64,000 nucleotides of DNA from Sphingobium sufflavum (GCF_021403115.1 NZ_JAJSSH010000012.1:1-64000), one strand, 5' to 3'. Counted from the stretch's first letter, positions 36,683 through 46,192 are shown. Numbers and translations: made by a program. The notes: a model not told the origin generated them from the letters alone.

Positions 36683-37456
36683 ATGAAACTCACGCAGATC
36701 AACGTCAAATATGACGAACCCAAGATTCGGGACATTGATCGGGTCGCAGCGGCCAAGGGCATGTCACGTCCTGAGCTTGTCAAGGCTGCAGTCGACGAGG
36801 CGATCGAAGCCTATGATGGCGGTCGGCTATCTTTCCAGACGGACGATGCCCCGCGGATCGAAGGCAGCGTGAATTCGCTCACGATCCAGGTGCGCGAAGC
36901 GATATTGGAACTGGACCGCAGCCAGCGCGCCAACCAGCGCCATGAGAAGAAGCTGCTCGATGCCTTTGTGGGTAGCGAGGAGGCGGTGCGCCAGGCTCAG
37001 GAAAATCTGATGGCGCGGATCAACGACATCAACCGAAAATCCTATGAGCCATTTCTGATGAAACTTGCCGAGGTTCAGGCGGCCATCGCGGGTATGCAGG
37101 GCAGGCTGAACGACGCGCAGGGCGAAAAGCTGTCCGCGATCCAGGATCGGCTCGATGCCGTTCACGCCGCCGCCAAGGTGCCGCGTACCCAACACAATCT
37201 CGTGCTGGGCGATGACACGGTGCTGGCATTTCGCTTCCTGTTGGGATGCGGGTTTCTCACGGCATTTTGCGCGATCCTGCTGTTCCTGATCACCGCCGGC
37301 CTTGTCCCGTGGCTGGGCAAATATGTTGCCAGTCGGACGCTTACGGACACCCGTCAAATCTGCGGGGTCATCAACGATCGATATGGCGTCACAGACTGCA
37401 GCATCCCAGACGAGTATCGCAGGCCATCGGTCCGTTCGGCGAGGGCAAGCCGATGA
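36683..37456 (+). CDS. ribbon-helix-helix/transmembrane mobilisation accessory protein
   Basis: 257 residues from ATG 36683 (an upstream in-frame ATG at 36644 is less likely). N-terminal ribbon-helix-helix-like segment (MKLTQINVKYDEPK, AAAKGMSRPELVKAAVDEAIEAY), a long coiled-coil (about 80-170) and a transmembrane helix (FLLGCGFLTAFCAILLFLITAGLVPWL). It overlaps the relaxase start (ATGA). A relaxosome component that could tether oriT to the membrane is inferred. Confidence 0.65.
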   Translation: MKLTQINVKYDEPKIRDIDRVAAAKGMSRPELVKAAVDEAIEAYDGGRLSFQTDDAPRIEGSVNSLTIQVREAILELDRSQRANQRHEKKLLDAFVGSEEAVRQAQENLMARINDINRKSYEPFLMKLAEVQAAIAGMQGRLNDAQGEKLSAIQDRLDAVHAAAKVPRTQHNLVLGDDTVLAFRFLLGCGFLTAFCAILLFLITAGLVPWLGKYVASRTLTDTRQICGVINDRYGVTDCSIPDEYRRPSVRSARASR

Positions 37457-40320
37457 TCAACCTTGCCGCCGTCAGTTCCGCCAGCGGGGCTGGCCAATAT
37501 TATTCGCAGGACAATTATTACACCTCGTCCGAACTGACCGAGGCCAGCCAATGGATCGGTCGTGGCGCAGAGGCACTGGACCTGCGCGGACGAGTGGACG
37601 AACAGGGCTTTGTCGCCGTGCTATCCGGCAAGCTGCCTGACGGCAGCAGCATTCCCATCGTGCATGGCGAACACCGCCCCGGTGTCGACCTGACATTCTC
37701 GGCGCCCAAGTCGATATCCCTCCTGGCGCTGGTGGCGCGCGATGAGCGGATCGTCGTCGCCTTCCGGGAGTCCGTGAATGCAACGCTGGGCTGGGCCGAG
37801 AAGAATATTGTCGAAGCGCGGGTCTGGGATCCAAAGGCCCGCGTTCAGGTGGCAGAGAAGACAGGCAATATGGTCGCGGCGACCTTCCTGCATGATGTGA
37901 ACCGCAACAATGAGCCGCAGCTCCATGTCCATGCCGTCATCGCCAATGCCACCAAGGCGTCCGACGGCAAATGGCATGCTGTCCACAATGACCAGCTCTA
38001 TCGCAACCAGCATCTCATAGGCGCTGTCCATAATGCCGAACTGCGCTCGCGGATCGAGGCACTGGGCTATGAGACGGTGCCAGCCCGCAACCCGATCGGT
38101 GGGGCCTTCGAGATCAAGGGTATCTCGCGCGATGTGATCGAGGCCTTCTCCACCAGGCGCGGGGAGATTCTCGAAGCGTTGGCCAAAGAGGACCGCCGTA
38201 GTCCACGCGAGCGCGAGCTGGCGGCGCTTGCTACCCGGCAGGCCAAGAACCCTGAGTTCAGCCCGGAGGCGCGAAACGCGGCCTGGCAGGCGACCGCCGA
38301 GCGCGTTGGCTTCGACGGACGCGACCTGATTGACGCCGCGATTGAGCGATCGGGTCGGAAAGAAACGATCTGGTCGAGAATATTGGACGGCGTGCGTGGC
38401 ATCGGTGCGAAAGGTGTCGCCATAGCCAGCGCGATGGGCCTGACCCCGCGCGATGGCGATGCGCTGGTGCCGGAGCGGCATGGCAGGCTCTGTCCTACTG
38501 AATATGCGGCAGCGCAGGCTGTGGCATCGGCGGCACGGGACCTGGGCGAGCGCGAAGCAGCCTTCGATCGCAATGATCTAATCCGAACCGCGCTGGAGCG
38601 TGGCGGTCCGGTGCTCGTCACGGACATTGAGGCACGGATCGGGGCACTGGTCGACAAAGGCCTCCTCATCGGCGGAGAGCGACTAACCACGACCGAGGCT
38701 GCCCTCAGACTGGAGCATCGGGTTATCGACCTGGCCAATGCAGGGCGCGACGCCGTCGCCCCGCTTGCGCAGGGCAACACGGTTGCTGCCAATCTTCAGC
38801 AGGCCGCCCGTGATCTGGGTCTTCGCCGGCTCAATACCGGACAGGAGATTGCTGGCACCGATGTGCTCCAGTCCCATGACCGCGTGCACCTTGTTCAGGG
38901 CGGCGCAGGTGTTGGTAAATCCGCCGCCATGATGCCGGTGTCGCATCTGATGAAACAGGAAGGGCGCGCTGTCTTTGCGCTGGCCCATGCGGGGCGAACC
39001 GCGCGCGATTTCGGGGCAAAGCTCGATGCGCCGGCTTCTACCGTGGATAGCTTCCTCGGTCGGTTCCGGCGGGTGCTCGATGGATCGGCTACTCCGGCGC
39101 AGGTCGCCGAGTCTCGCGCCAGTCTGGCCGGGTCGGTAGTCATGGTGGACGAGGCGTCTCAGATTGGAAATGAGCGCCTCGCCCGCCTGATCGACCTCGC
39201 AAACAGAACCGATGTCGCCCGGCTCGTCCTCGCTGGCGATGTCCGTCAGTTGCCCGCCATCGAGGCGGGCAAGCCGTTCGAGCTTCTGCAGAAGGAAGGG
39301 CTCGCCACATCCATTGTCACCGAGAATCTGCGCGCCCAGTCTCCCCAGATGCAGGGACTCAACGCGGCGCTGGAGAGCCGGGACATGGGCCTTGCCTTCG
39401 AGATTTTGAAGCCAGACACGCTGGAAGTGCCGTTCGCCAAGGGGCCGGAAACTGCCGCTCGCCTCTGGGTGACAGCGCCGCAGGCTGAGCGTGACCGGAC
39501 GCTGCTATTGGCGTCGGGCCGGGCCATGCGCAGTGCGGCCAATGCAGCGGTGCAGGACGAACGACTGGCCAGAGGCGAGCTGGTGGGCGAGGCGCAGCAA
39601 ACGACTGTCCTCGACCGCGTAACCGTCACCCGCGAGGGCGCGCGGCAGATGCGCGGCTATCAGGAAGGCCGGATTGTGGAGTTCCGCACCAATCTGCCGC
39701 GCCAGGGCTTTGCGCGCGGCGATCGCGGCGAGGTCCGATCGGCGGAAGGAGATAAGGTCATACTCGGCATGACTGATGGGACAGTGCGGGAGTTCCTGCC
39801 CGACAAACTCGCCCGTAACCTCAGCCATGATGCCGTGTCGATTTACCAGCTCAAGGAGATCGGCCTGTTCGAGGGCGACCGCATCCGATGGACCGACAAT
39901 GACCGCGACCGCGGCCTGCTCAACGGCGATATCGCTCATATTGCTGTCATTGGCCGCGACAACATTACGGTTCTGACCGGCGACGGTCAGCGTCATGAAC
40001 TTGGCCGGGGCGACACCATGCTTGAGCGCCTCGACCTTGCCTATGCGATAAACGTCCATATCGCGCAGGGTATGACTGCCGACAAAGGCATCGTGCTGAT
40101 GAGCGAGCGCGAAAAGATGCTCAACACCACACAGTCCTTCCTGGTCGCGGTGACGCGCATCGCCGAGACCGCAACCCTGGTGGTCGACAACGTCCAAGCC
40201 CTTGAGAGGGACGTCACCCGCAATCCCGGCGGCAAGACATCCGCCATGGACGCCGCCGCGCAGCCGAACGCCAAGCCGGAACTGCCAGTGCCGGTTCTCG
40301 AACTCGATCTCAGCCTCTGA
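37453..40320 (+). CDS. traA: TraA/TrwC-type MobF conjugative relaxase-helicase
   Basis: 955 residues. Relaxase domain with N-terminal catalytic tyrosines (GQYYSQDNYYT, 15-24) and metal-binding HUH (FLHDVN, LHVHAVIAN, His158/His160). A helicase domain follows with Walker A QGGAGVGKS (about 484) and Walker B VMVDEASQ (about 562), then the C-terminal SH3-like and helicase regions ending in DLSL. It nicks oriT, stays covalently bound and unwinds the strand for transfer. Translated with the accessory gene. No type IV secretion genes are seen in this window. Confidence 0.92.
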   Translation: MINLAAVSSASGAGQYYSQDNYYTSSELTEASQWIGRGAEALDLRGRVDEQGFVAVLSGKLPDGSSIPIVHGEHRPGVDLTFSAPKSISLLALVARDERIVVAFRESVNATLGWAEKNIVEARVWDPKARVQVAEKTGNMVAATFLHDVNRNNEPQLHVHAVIANATKASDGKWHAVHNDQLYRNQHLIGAVHNAELRSRIEALGYETVPARNPIGGAFEIKGISRDVIEAFSTRRGEILEALAKEDRRSPRERELAALATRQAKNPEFSPEARNAAWQATAERVGFDGRDLIDAAIERSGRKETIWSRILDGVRGIGAKGVAIASAMGLTPRDGDALVPERHGRLCPTEYAAAQAVASAARDLGEREAAFDRNDLIRTALERGGPVLVTDIEARIGALVDKGLLIGGERLTTTEAALRLEHRVIDLANAGRDAVAPLAQGNTVAANLQQAARDLGLRRLNTGQEIAGTDVLQSHDRVHLVQGGAGVGKSAAMMPVSHLMKQEGRAVFALAHAGRTARDFGAKLDAPASTVDSFLGRFRRVLDGSATPAQVAESRASLAGSVVMVDEASQIGNERLARLIDLANRTDVARLVLAGDVRQLPAIEAGKPFELLQKEGLATSIVTENLRAQSPQMQGLNAALESRDMGLAFEILKPDTLEVPFAKGPETAARLWVTAPQAERDRTLLLASGRAMRSAANAAVQDERLARGELVGEAQQTTVLDRVTVTREGARQMRGYQEGRIVEFRTNLPRQGFARGDRGEVRSAEGDKVILGMTDGTVREFLPDKLARNLSHDAVSIYQLKEIGLFEGDRIRWTDNDRDRGLLNGDIAHIAVIGRDNITVLTGDGQRHELGRGDTMLERLDLAYAINVHIAQGMTADKGIVLMSEREKMLNTTQSFLVAVTRIAETATLVVDNVQALERDVTRNPGGKTSAMDAAAQPNAKPELPVPVLELDLSL

Positions 40321-40398
40321 CCACAGTGACCTGTAACGGTTTTGGTATGCCTTTTTGCTCTTGATGGTGGCGTCGCCGATATTGTGTGGAGGGGGGGG

Positions 40399-40512
40399 CG
40401 TTTCCCCGGCCGCATAGATAAACGTCCGATCGACATCCACGCCTTCGAGCTGCCGATCGACGTTCTGGTCCATCGAACTCACCCGGATGTACCCGACCCT
40501 ATGCCCCTTCAC
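40399..40512 (-). pseudogene. serine resolvase/invertase N-terminal remnant
   Basis: The first ~38 residues (MKGHRVGYIRVSSMDQNVDRQ...) are the N-terminus of a Tn3-type resolvase with the catalytic Ser in YIRVSS. The sequence breaks off after TFIYAAGE and runs into unrelated DNA up to the relaxase stop. It is a transposon end fossil. A small hairpin (ATGTGG/CCACAT, 40546-40561) upstream could belong to the res site. Confidence 0.75.
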
Positions 40513-40778
40513 GCAAAATTTCGAAATATGTCACGTTAGAATCAAAGATGTGGTCCTCCACATGTCAAAAAACCTCAAAACCCATGCTAAAGTGACACCT
40601 TTGCCCTGAGATCTGTTACGTAAGGATGGGGCACACCCCAGAGTGACGGAGCACATCTGAACCGGTTCACGGTGTTGGGTAAAAAGAGGGTGCTGTGGCA
40701 CGGGACTGCTTCATTGCCACAGAATCTCTTTTGAGGTACACTAATTGTTCTAACGGCTCTAGGCAGGAACGGGGCGCA

Positions 40779-41024
40779 GTGACCCATCAAATCAACGTAA
40801 CGCCCAATGGGCGCATGAGCTTGCCCGCTGACATACGGCGACGCCTTGGCCTTAACGAGGGTGGTGCGATCTATCTCGACGAAACAGACGACGGTGTAAT
40901 CCTGAGAACAGCGGCGCAGGCGGTGGCACGTGCTCAAGCGCTTGCCAAGCGTTACACTGGAGACAACCCTGATGCGTCTGTCGACGCTTTTCTCGCCAAA
41001 CGTCGCGAAGAGAGTGGCGAGTGA
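40779..41024 (+). CDS. vapB: AbrB/VapB-type antitoxin
   Basis: 81 residues from a GTG at 40779. SpoVT-AbrB swapped-hairpin domain (INVTPNGRMSLPADIRRRLGLNEGGAIYLDETDDGVIL) and an acidic C-terminal arm. The stop overlaps the toxin start (GTGA). A decayed relative lies at 46043. Confidence 0.85.
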   Translation: MTHQINVTPNGRMSLPADIRRRLGLNEGGAIYLDETDDGVILRTAAQAVARAQALAKRYTGDNPDASVDAFLAKRREESGE

Positions 41025-41410
41025 CCGAGGTGGTACTCGATGCTTCGGCACTCCTTGCCATGCTGAAGGGTGAACGTGGAGCGACGAAGGTCGCAGCTGT
41101 GATCGCAGACGCGCGCATAAGCGCTGTCAACTATGCGGAGGTTGTAAGCCACTTCGTATATGCCGGTATGCCGGAGAAAGAGATTGATGCGATGCTCGAT
41201 CCTCTGCCCATGACAATCGTACCCGTGGATAAAGCTATTGCACAACTGGCAGGGCGACTGCGGGCCGCGACGGCGGGGGCGGGTCTGTCGATTGGCGACC
41301 GCGTATGCCTGGCTCTGGGCAAGCGTGACGGGCTGCCGACCTGGACTAGCGATCAGATTTGGAAGTCCGTCGCTGATGCCCTACAGATCAAGGTTGTAGT
41401 CATCCGCTGA
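41021..41410 (+). CDS. vapC: VapC-type PIN-domain toxin
   Basis: 129 residues, GTG start. PIN nuclease: VLDASALLAML (first Asp), NYAEV (Glu), GLSIGDRVCLALG and TSDQIW (later acidic residues). Ribonuclease, probably against tRNA or rRNA. Co-translated with vapB. Confidence 0.88.
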   Translation: MTEVVLDASALLAMLKGERGATKVAAVIADARISAVNYAEVVSHFVYAGMPEKEIDAMLDPLPMTIVPVDKAIAQLAGRLRAATAGAGLSIGDRVCLALGKRDGLPTWTSDQIWKSVADALQIKVVVIR

Positions 41411-41630
41411 GCGCAACGCCGAAAGGAGTGACACCGGTCGGGTTGTGGCCGTTATGACCCCGTCCGGTTTGAGACCGCCCATTCGAGGCTGATCCGCGCC
41501 TGTAACGCCAGCAGGGGGTGGGAAACGGACCGACTGGCTTGCTATCGCGCCCGTCAGAATCGAACATCAATAAAAACCCTGTTCTTCCCGCGTTGAACTA
41601 CAACGACCCTCTACGGACTATCGCTTCGCC

Positions 41631-42130
41631 GTGAGTGGAAATGCGTCCCCGGTGCTCGTCGCGGAGAATGATGTTCGCAAGATCGTTGGCAGTGTCATGG
41701 TCGGACATGAGCCCTTGCCGCCAGAGGTGACCAACCATGCTGTGAACGAATATCTGGCCGTGCTGGACGATGTTGACTTTGGCGCCGCGACGCCTGTGTT
41801 CCGAAGGTCCTGTCGCCTGCCGATCCTGCCGCGCGCTGGACCAGCGCCAAGGGCGGTCAGGCGTTTTTCGCCTACTGCACCAATTATCTGATCGACCTTA
41901 AGAATGCCGTCGTCATGGATGTGGAAGCGAGCGCGGCGGTGTCAGGCTGAGTTGCCTGCGGGACAGCGGATGATCGATCGCGTTCAGGACCAGTTCGAAG
42001 TCTGGCCTGCGCGACTGGCTGCGGACACTGCTTATGGTTCTGCAGAAAACCTGGCGTGGCTGGTGCACGAGACAGGGAATGAGCCGCATATCCCGGTCTT
42101 TGATCATAGCCACAACGCCGGAAGAGACGG
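41631..42130 (+). pseudogene. decayed DDE transposase (IS1182-like)
   Basis: Fragments in two or three frames: ...PADPAARWTSAKGGQAFFAYCTNYLIDLKNAVVMDVEAS around 41.83-41.94 kb and then RMIDRVQDQFEVWPARLAADTAYGSAENLAWLVHE at 41.97-42.08 kb. These are typical transposase segments of the IS1182 group. Frameshifts, an internal stop and missing ends show that it is inactive. Terminal repeats were not found. Confidence 0.65.
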
Positions 42131-42216
42131 GATGGTTGCAGGATGTCCGATGCGCGCGCTTCTGCGCGGGAACGCATGGGCACAGGCCGTGTTGTCGTCT
42201 GATACACGGAGGCCAT

Positions 42217-42456
42217 ATGACTGAGACATCTACACCGGCAGACGCGCCACGCCGGGATCCCGATCCCCGTAGCGCGTTCGGCAATCCCGACCTCGCCAAG
42301 CCCGCCGCTGATGAGAGAAACTCAGAAGGCAGCGATGTAGTAGGTCCAGCGGGCGGCGAACATACGAAGGATGAGTTGGACCCGCCCGTCATTGATGCAG
42401 ATGATCCGGAGGAGCTTCCCGTGCCGATCGCGGACCATCACCGACCTTGTGAATGA
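42217..42456 (+). CDS. small acidic, probably disordered protein
   Basis: 79 residues with ACACGGAGG before the ATG. Rich in Pro, Asp and Glu (DAPRRDPDPRSAFGNPDLA, VIDADDPEELPVPI). No fold or family recognised. Typical of small stress-induced proteins in this replicon type. Confidence 0.5.
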   Translation: MTETSTPADAPRRDPDPRSAFGNPDLAKPAADERNSEGSDVVGPAGGEHTKDELDPPVIDADDPEELPVPIADHHRPCE

Positions 42457-42513
42457 TACCTCGGCCGTCTCGGGAGGGATATTGGTACAAGTCCGTAGGG
42501 GTCCCCGGACCGA

Positions 42514-43305
42514 TCAATTGAAAATCAGGCGTCTTTGCCGATCAGGTTGGGTGTCTGCATTAAGGTAGGTTGGATCGAACTCGCCGACTTTCATTAACCC
42601 TACCCAGTCGTGGATTTGCACCATCCCCTGTCTCACGGTGGCGAGGCGATCGTCGCGAAGCGCTTTCAGACTGCGGTTGACGTGCACGCTAGTCATCGCG
42701 GTCGCATCTGCCAAATGTTCCTGAACCACTGGGAAGCTATATTCGGCGAGCGGCTCGCGGCCTGGACCTGCATAACGAACCGCCATTTCGCACAGCACAT
42801 GGGCAAGGCGAGAACGAGCATCTTTCCTGCCGACATTAATCGCCCATTGCATGAGGATCGCTGCATCAAGGATGCAATCACGCCAGAAAGCCTCAGCAAG
42901 AGCAGGGTAACGCTGCGCCAGCGCCCGAACGGCGGTGTGGGGGATGCGCACTATGACGGTATCTGTAAGGGCGGTCAGGCCGCCAATGCCTAGTGGCCGA
43001 ACCGCAGAGTGGAGATCGGCCATGTCGCCCGGGATATGAAAAGCGGTGATTTGTCGCTGGCCATTCTTAACCTGCCCTACGCGGGCCACCAAGCCTGAAG
43101 CAATGAGGCAACAAAAGAACGTCTCTTCGCCCAGTGGCACAAAATCCTGACGCGCTCGGACTTCGATCGGATGCCCTTCGAGAGCGAGAACGGCTTTCTG
43201 CTCTTCATCAGTGAGAACTGAGCGTGCCAGCAGTCGCTCAACGAAGAGCTGGAGCGCAGCGCGACATGGAGCTGAAATGGGATCCTCCGTAGTTGAAAGG
43301 CGCAA
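42514..43305 (-). CDS. Crp/Fnr-family transcription regulator
   Basis: About 263 residues with an uncertain (TTG) start; a good SD (GGAGG) lies about 20 bases inside this frame, so the true start may be later. Cyclic-nucleotide-binding-like beta roll (FVPLGEETFFCCLIASGLVARVGQ; GDMADLHS) and a C-terminal winged helix (VQEHLADATAMTSVHVNRSLKALR). No Fe-S cysteine set. Probably an FixK/stress-type regulator. Confidence 0.8.
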   Translation of the reverse strand: MRLSTTEDPISAPCRAALQLFVERLLARSVLTDEEQKAVLALEGHPIEVRARQDFVPLGEETFFCCLIASGLVARVGQVKNGQRQITAFHIPGDMADLHSAVRPLGIGGLTALTDTVIVRIPHTAVRALAQRYPALAEAFWRDCILDAAILMQWAINVGRKDARSRLAHVLCEMAVRYAGPGREPLAEYSFPVVQEHLADATAMTSVHVNRSLKALRDDRLATVRQGMVQIHDWVGLMKVGEFDPTYLNADTQPDRQRRLIFN

Positions 43306-43365
43306 CTGAGCGCACGACCAAAAACGCCAGAGGCGTCAAATGGCAACATGAATCATGATAATTTG

Positions 43366-43623
43366 CTACCGCGGGGTATTCCGGCGGTCTTTGATTGTAA
43401 TCAGCTCTCGGAAGGCGATTGTCGCCAGGGTTTTGCCATCGCAATCGGCTATCTCTATGCGGTCATCAAGATCGATCGGACGCCCCTGCATAAGATGCTC
43501 GGCCATTAACTCCCTCGCGCTGCGTATCGCCTCGTCCTTCGCAGCTGGGAGATCCCGGAAATCACGGCCCTGCTCATCCATGAGATCCGCGTCATTGAAG
43601 AGGTTCAAGTGATAGTGTGCCAT
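43366..43623 (-). CDS. DUF6894 family protein
   Basis: 85 residues: MAHYHLNLFNDADLMDEQG, LPAAKDEAIRSARELMAEHL, ...RIEIADCDGKTLATIAFRE. This matches the DUF6894 pattern of alphaproteobacterial small proteins. Function unknown. Confidence 0.8.
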   Translation of the reverse strand: MAHYHLNLFNDADLMDEQGRDFRDLPAAKDEAIRSARELMAEHLMQGRPIDLDDRIEIADCDGKTLATIAFRELITIKDRRNTPR

Positions 43624-43925
43624 AGGGTTTGAAAAGCTGAAGACTGTTGTCTGTTCCTCGCTTTAACCTGTGGCAATACGGATTTCAGACAGCCGGAGCA
43701 TCCAGACTAACCGACGCCAGTAAATGCATTGACTCCCCATATGACAACTAGCGTCGCTGGCGCGCGGTCCGGCAATTCGATGGCGCAAAGGCCGCATTTC
43801 AGACTGTTCGGTTACTGGCGGGTAGAGGGGCATAGCTGCCCGTCGGTCGCCGACCCACGGCAGATATCATTCCAATTCTTTTCGCTGCGCAGACCGGACG
43901 CTCTCCGCCGAACGCTGGTCCAGGT

Positions 43926-44195
43926 TCAAGGGCGACTAATGCGATCCGCAAGTTCGTCAAGATCCTGCGGAGATATTTCAGTTCGGGCTACAGGCCATCC
44001 TTCAAGGAGAAGGGGCGATGAAATTGTGACGCCAGTTAAGGCCTCATGATCGCGACTGACCATACCTTTCCATCGAAGCACGACTTCTCGAAGTGTTCCG
44101 CATGGGCCGTCATCATTTGCCGCAGCGCTGTCCCAAGGGATAACTTCCGTCACGCAGAAATCCTCTCGAACGATTGTGAAAGACCATGCGCCCAT
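43926..44195 (-). CDS. hypothetical protein
   Basis: 89 residues from ATG 44195. Composition looks protein-like (WSFTIVREDFCVTEVIPWD; LEGWPVARTEISPQDLDELADRI) but no family is recognised and there is no clear ribosome binding site. Confidence 0.35.
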   Translation of the reverse strand: MGAWSFTIVREDFCVTEVIPWDSAAANDDGPCGTLREVVLRWKGMVSRDHEALTGVTISSPLLLEGWPVARTEISPQDLDELADRISRP

Positions 44196-44431
44196 CGTGA
44201 ACAAACAACAACATGTCCTATCAACGCGCGTATTCACTTTTGCGTCGATATCGATGTTTCGCAACCCCGGTCAGCACCGCCATGATGAGGCCAAGTTCGA
44301 CCAGTAGGTCCAATATCATGTGATTTCGGACACCCAAGCGGGACCATTCTGTCCTTTTCGACTGGTTCATTTTCGGTTAATGTGGCTTTGCGACCCGAAG
44401 GGCTCAAAGTCGTACGACCAAGAGTTCTGCT

Positions 44432-44469
44432 GGCCCGTTCGTAGCTTCGGCCGCGGACGGGTCTTTTTT
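44432..44469 (+). terminator. probable intrinsic terminator
   Basis: CCCGT (44434-44438) and ACGGG (44457-44461) form the outer stem around a GC-rich loop, followed by TCTTTTTTT. It faces right. No gene on the plus strand ends just before it, so it may end an unannotated RNA or act as an upstream block. Confidence 0.45.
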
Positions 44470-44498
44470 TCACGGCTTTTCTCAGGGGAAGCAGGTTG

Positions 44499-44617
44499 AG
44501 CACCTTTCGGATACCACCCGGTGGAGAGAGCTACTGAGGCGATTTCTCGCCCTAGGGTGGGGTGTAGCTCTCTCCGAGAAATGGGGCTATACGGTGCTTA
44601 ACCGTCTGAAAAGACGG
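44499..44617 (+). ncRNA. structured leader RNA upstream of a 65-residue gene
   Basis: Four stems are visible. Outer AGCACC/GGTGCT (44499-44504 with 44593-44598) encloses a perfect 12-bp stem GGAGAGAGCTAC/GTAGCTCTCTCC (44523-44534 with 44564-44575). This in turn encloses GGCGA-TTTC-TCGCC (44538-44551). A separate CCGTCT-GAAA-AGACGG hairpin (44602-44617) follows just before the SD of the gene at 44642. The nesting is consistent with a folded RNA. Not a family I can name. Confidence 0.5.
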
Positions 44618-44641
44618 ATTATGATCGCGGGAGGTAAGCCG

Positions 44642-44839
44642 ATGTCTTTACCTGGGACAGCCCTGATGCTCGATGTGGCTCTCGATTTCGTCTCACGCCA
44701 TGGCGACCACGCTATCGCGGATTTTGATGAAATCTATAGTGGATTGGTTGAAGAGGGCGCGCTCCGAACTGCGGCGGAGTGGTGGCGGCTTCGGGAATAT
44801 GTGATCATCGCTCAGCGCGGCAATGCCACACTCAATTAG
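44642..44839 (+). CDS. small hypothetical protein downstream of structured leader
   Basis: 65 residues, with a strong SD (GGGAGGTAAG) before ATG 44642; an in-frame ATG at 44594 lies in the leader. Helical sequence (LMLDVALDFVSRHGDHAIADFDEIYSGLVEEGAL). No family recognised. Confidence 0.55.
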   Translation: MSLPGTALMLDVALDFVSRHGDHAIADFDEIYSGLVEEGALRTAAEWWRLREYVIIAQRGNATLN

Positions 44840-45067
44840 AGCGACATTACCCTCGACGGGCAGCTAATAACCACGCCGTTGAGGATTTCCTTGGCCGTTG
44901 CAAGCTGGGCAGGGGGGGCCGGTGTTATATTCGGTCAGCGTGGCCGGAACGTTGATGCCAGCCTTCGCATACTGGCGGCGGGCCTCCTTGTTGGCACCAA
45001 CTCTCGTGATGAGCCGCAAGCGGTATTGACTGAGGCCCCGGTCGCCGGCCCCATCCCGGCCTAGCGA

Positions 45068-45457
45068 TCAGGCTGACATCACGGCGGGCAACGGCTTCAA
45101 GACTGCAGCCGACAGCCACGCGAGGGCTTCCTGGTGGTCGCTAAAGAAGCGAATTTCGCCCATCGATGATCCTCTCGACAAGGAGAGGTTCGAATAGCCA
45201 GGTTTCACAAGGATCGCAGTGCGATCGCACGCTTGCCTCGGAGATTCCCGCCTCGCGAGACGTTCTCCACCAAATTGTGTCTGGATGACGCCGTTACGGT
45301 GATCAACCAAGTGCATGACGCGGCCATTCTTCTGCCGGGAGCGAATCATCGCGGCGTGGAGATCGGCGATATATGCCGCCTGTTCTTCGGGCTGGCTGGC
45401 ACCGGTGCAAATGGTCGTAACGACGCCGCTATGGGGATCGAATGAGACGGTTCGCAT
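45068..45457 (-). CDS. STAS/SpoIIAA-like paralog B
   Basis: 129 residues. Pattern of alternating strands and helices: FDPHSGVVTTICTGA, IADLHAAMIRSRQKNGRVMHLVDHRNGVIQT, RTAILVKPGYSNLSLSRGSSMGEIRFFSDHQEALAWL. This resembles SpoIIAA-like/STAS domains. Its start is 1 bp after the paralog A stop, so the two form one operon. About 25-30 percent similar to paralog A by eye. Confidence 0.6.
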   Translation of the reverse strand: MRTVSFDPHSGVVTTICTGASQPEEQAAYIADLHAAMIRSRQKNGRVMHLVDHRNGVIQTQFGGERLARRESPRQACDRTAILVKPGYSNLSLSRGSSMGEIRFFSDHQEALAWLSAAVLKPLPAVMSA

Positions 45458-45458
45458 T

Positions 45459-45845
45459 TCAGGTCGCCCTCACTCGTTCCAGCACGACAGCATTGGGATC
45501 TAGCAGCCACTGGAGGGCAGCTTCCTCACTGCCAAATGCCCCTGCCTGGGTGCTCGTGCGGTTCATCTGCATCTTTTGCAGCGAAGATTCGACAATGACG
45601 GCCGTCCGATCCTTAGGATCATGCCACTCAGCAGCAAGAGCGTTGAGCACAGCAGCAGCCTCTTTGCTATGTACCTGGGCATGGCGAGCATCGACCAAGT
45701 GCAAGAAGGGCTTCGATTTTCGTTTGGCGGCCGATTTGAACGCCAACATCTGATCGGCATAGGTCTGAACCTCGTCGTCGGCCGTAAATCCGATCGAGAC
45801 GCTACGGACGATTCCCAGGTGCTCGTCGAGCACGGCGCTCATCAT
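45459..45845 (-). CDS. STAS/SpoIIAA-like paralog A
   Basis: 128 residues from ATG 45845, with AGGAGAGG before it. VLDEHLGIVRSVSIGFTADD, KPFLHLVDARHAQVHSKEAA, RTAVIVESSLQKMQMNRT and GAFGSEEAALQWL follow the same layout as paralog B. A third, broken copy is at 50750. Possibly anti-sigma antagonist-like; function unknown. Confidence 0.6.
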   Translation of the reverse strand: MMSAVLDEHLGIVRSVSIGFTADDEVQTYADQMLAFKSAAKRKSKPFLHLVDARHAQVHSKEAAAVLNALAAEWHDPKDRTAVIVESSLQKMQMNRTSTQAGAFGSEEAALQWLLDPNAVVLERVRAT

Positions 45846-46042
45846 ACAGCCTCTCCTAAAACTCTTTGGAGCAACATACCGCGTTTTGCTCAACCAGGGA
45901 TCAACAGGTCCGGTTAATGCCTGTTGCCCATTGGAGGGTTTGCGACGTGACGCGATAGCCGCTCTGGAGGTTGAGGTTCGTCGGGTTGCCCGACTCATCC
46001 GTCGTGGTCAGGCCGGTGATGTTGCGCGACATCACTGAGTCC

Positions 46043-46192
46043 TTGGCCGATGGGGGAGCCGTGGTCCTTTCTGTGGAAGGGGACGAAGTGAAACTGACCT
46101 CCGTTCGTCACAGCATCAAGCGCGCTCAGGACCTCTACCGCCAACCTGTCAAAGCTGACGCGGGCGTCGACGAGTTTCTCGCGGACCCTTGA
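46043..46192 (+). pseudogene. VapB (AbrB) antitoxin C-terminal remnant
   Basis: LADGGAVVLSVEGDEVKLTS followed by IKRAQDLYRQ and VDEFLADP aligns with the second half of the vapB antitoxin at 40779 (EGGAIYLDETDDGVILRT, ARAQALAKRY, VDAFLAKR). The N-terminal DNA-binding half is absent and no toxin follows. Confidence 0.65.

Noticed and set aside
39505..40512. 335-codon frame on the minus strand across the relaxase end
   Set aside because: Only the first ~38 codons (resolvase remnant) resemble a protein; the rest is the mirror of the relaxase gene.
44234..44503. 89-codon minus-strand frame next to the structured RNA
   Set aside because: Basic, low-complexity sequence crossing the terminator; no family match.
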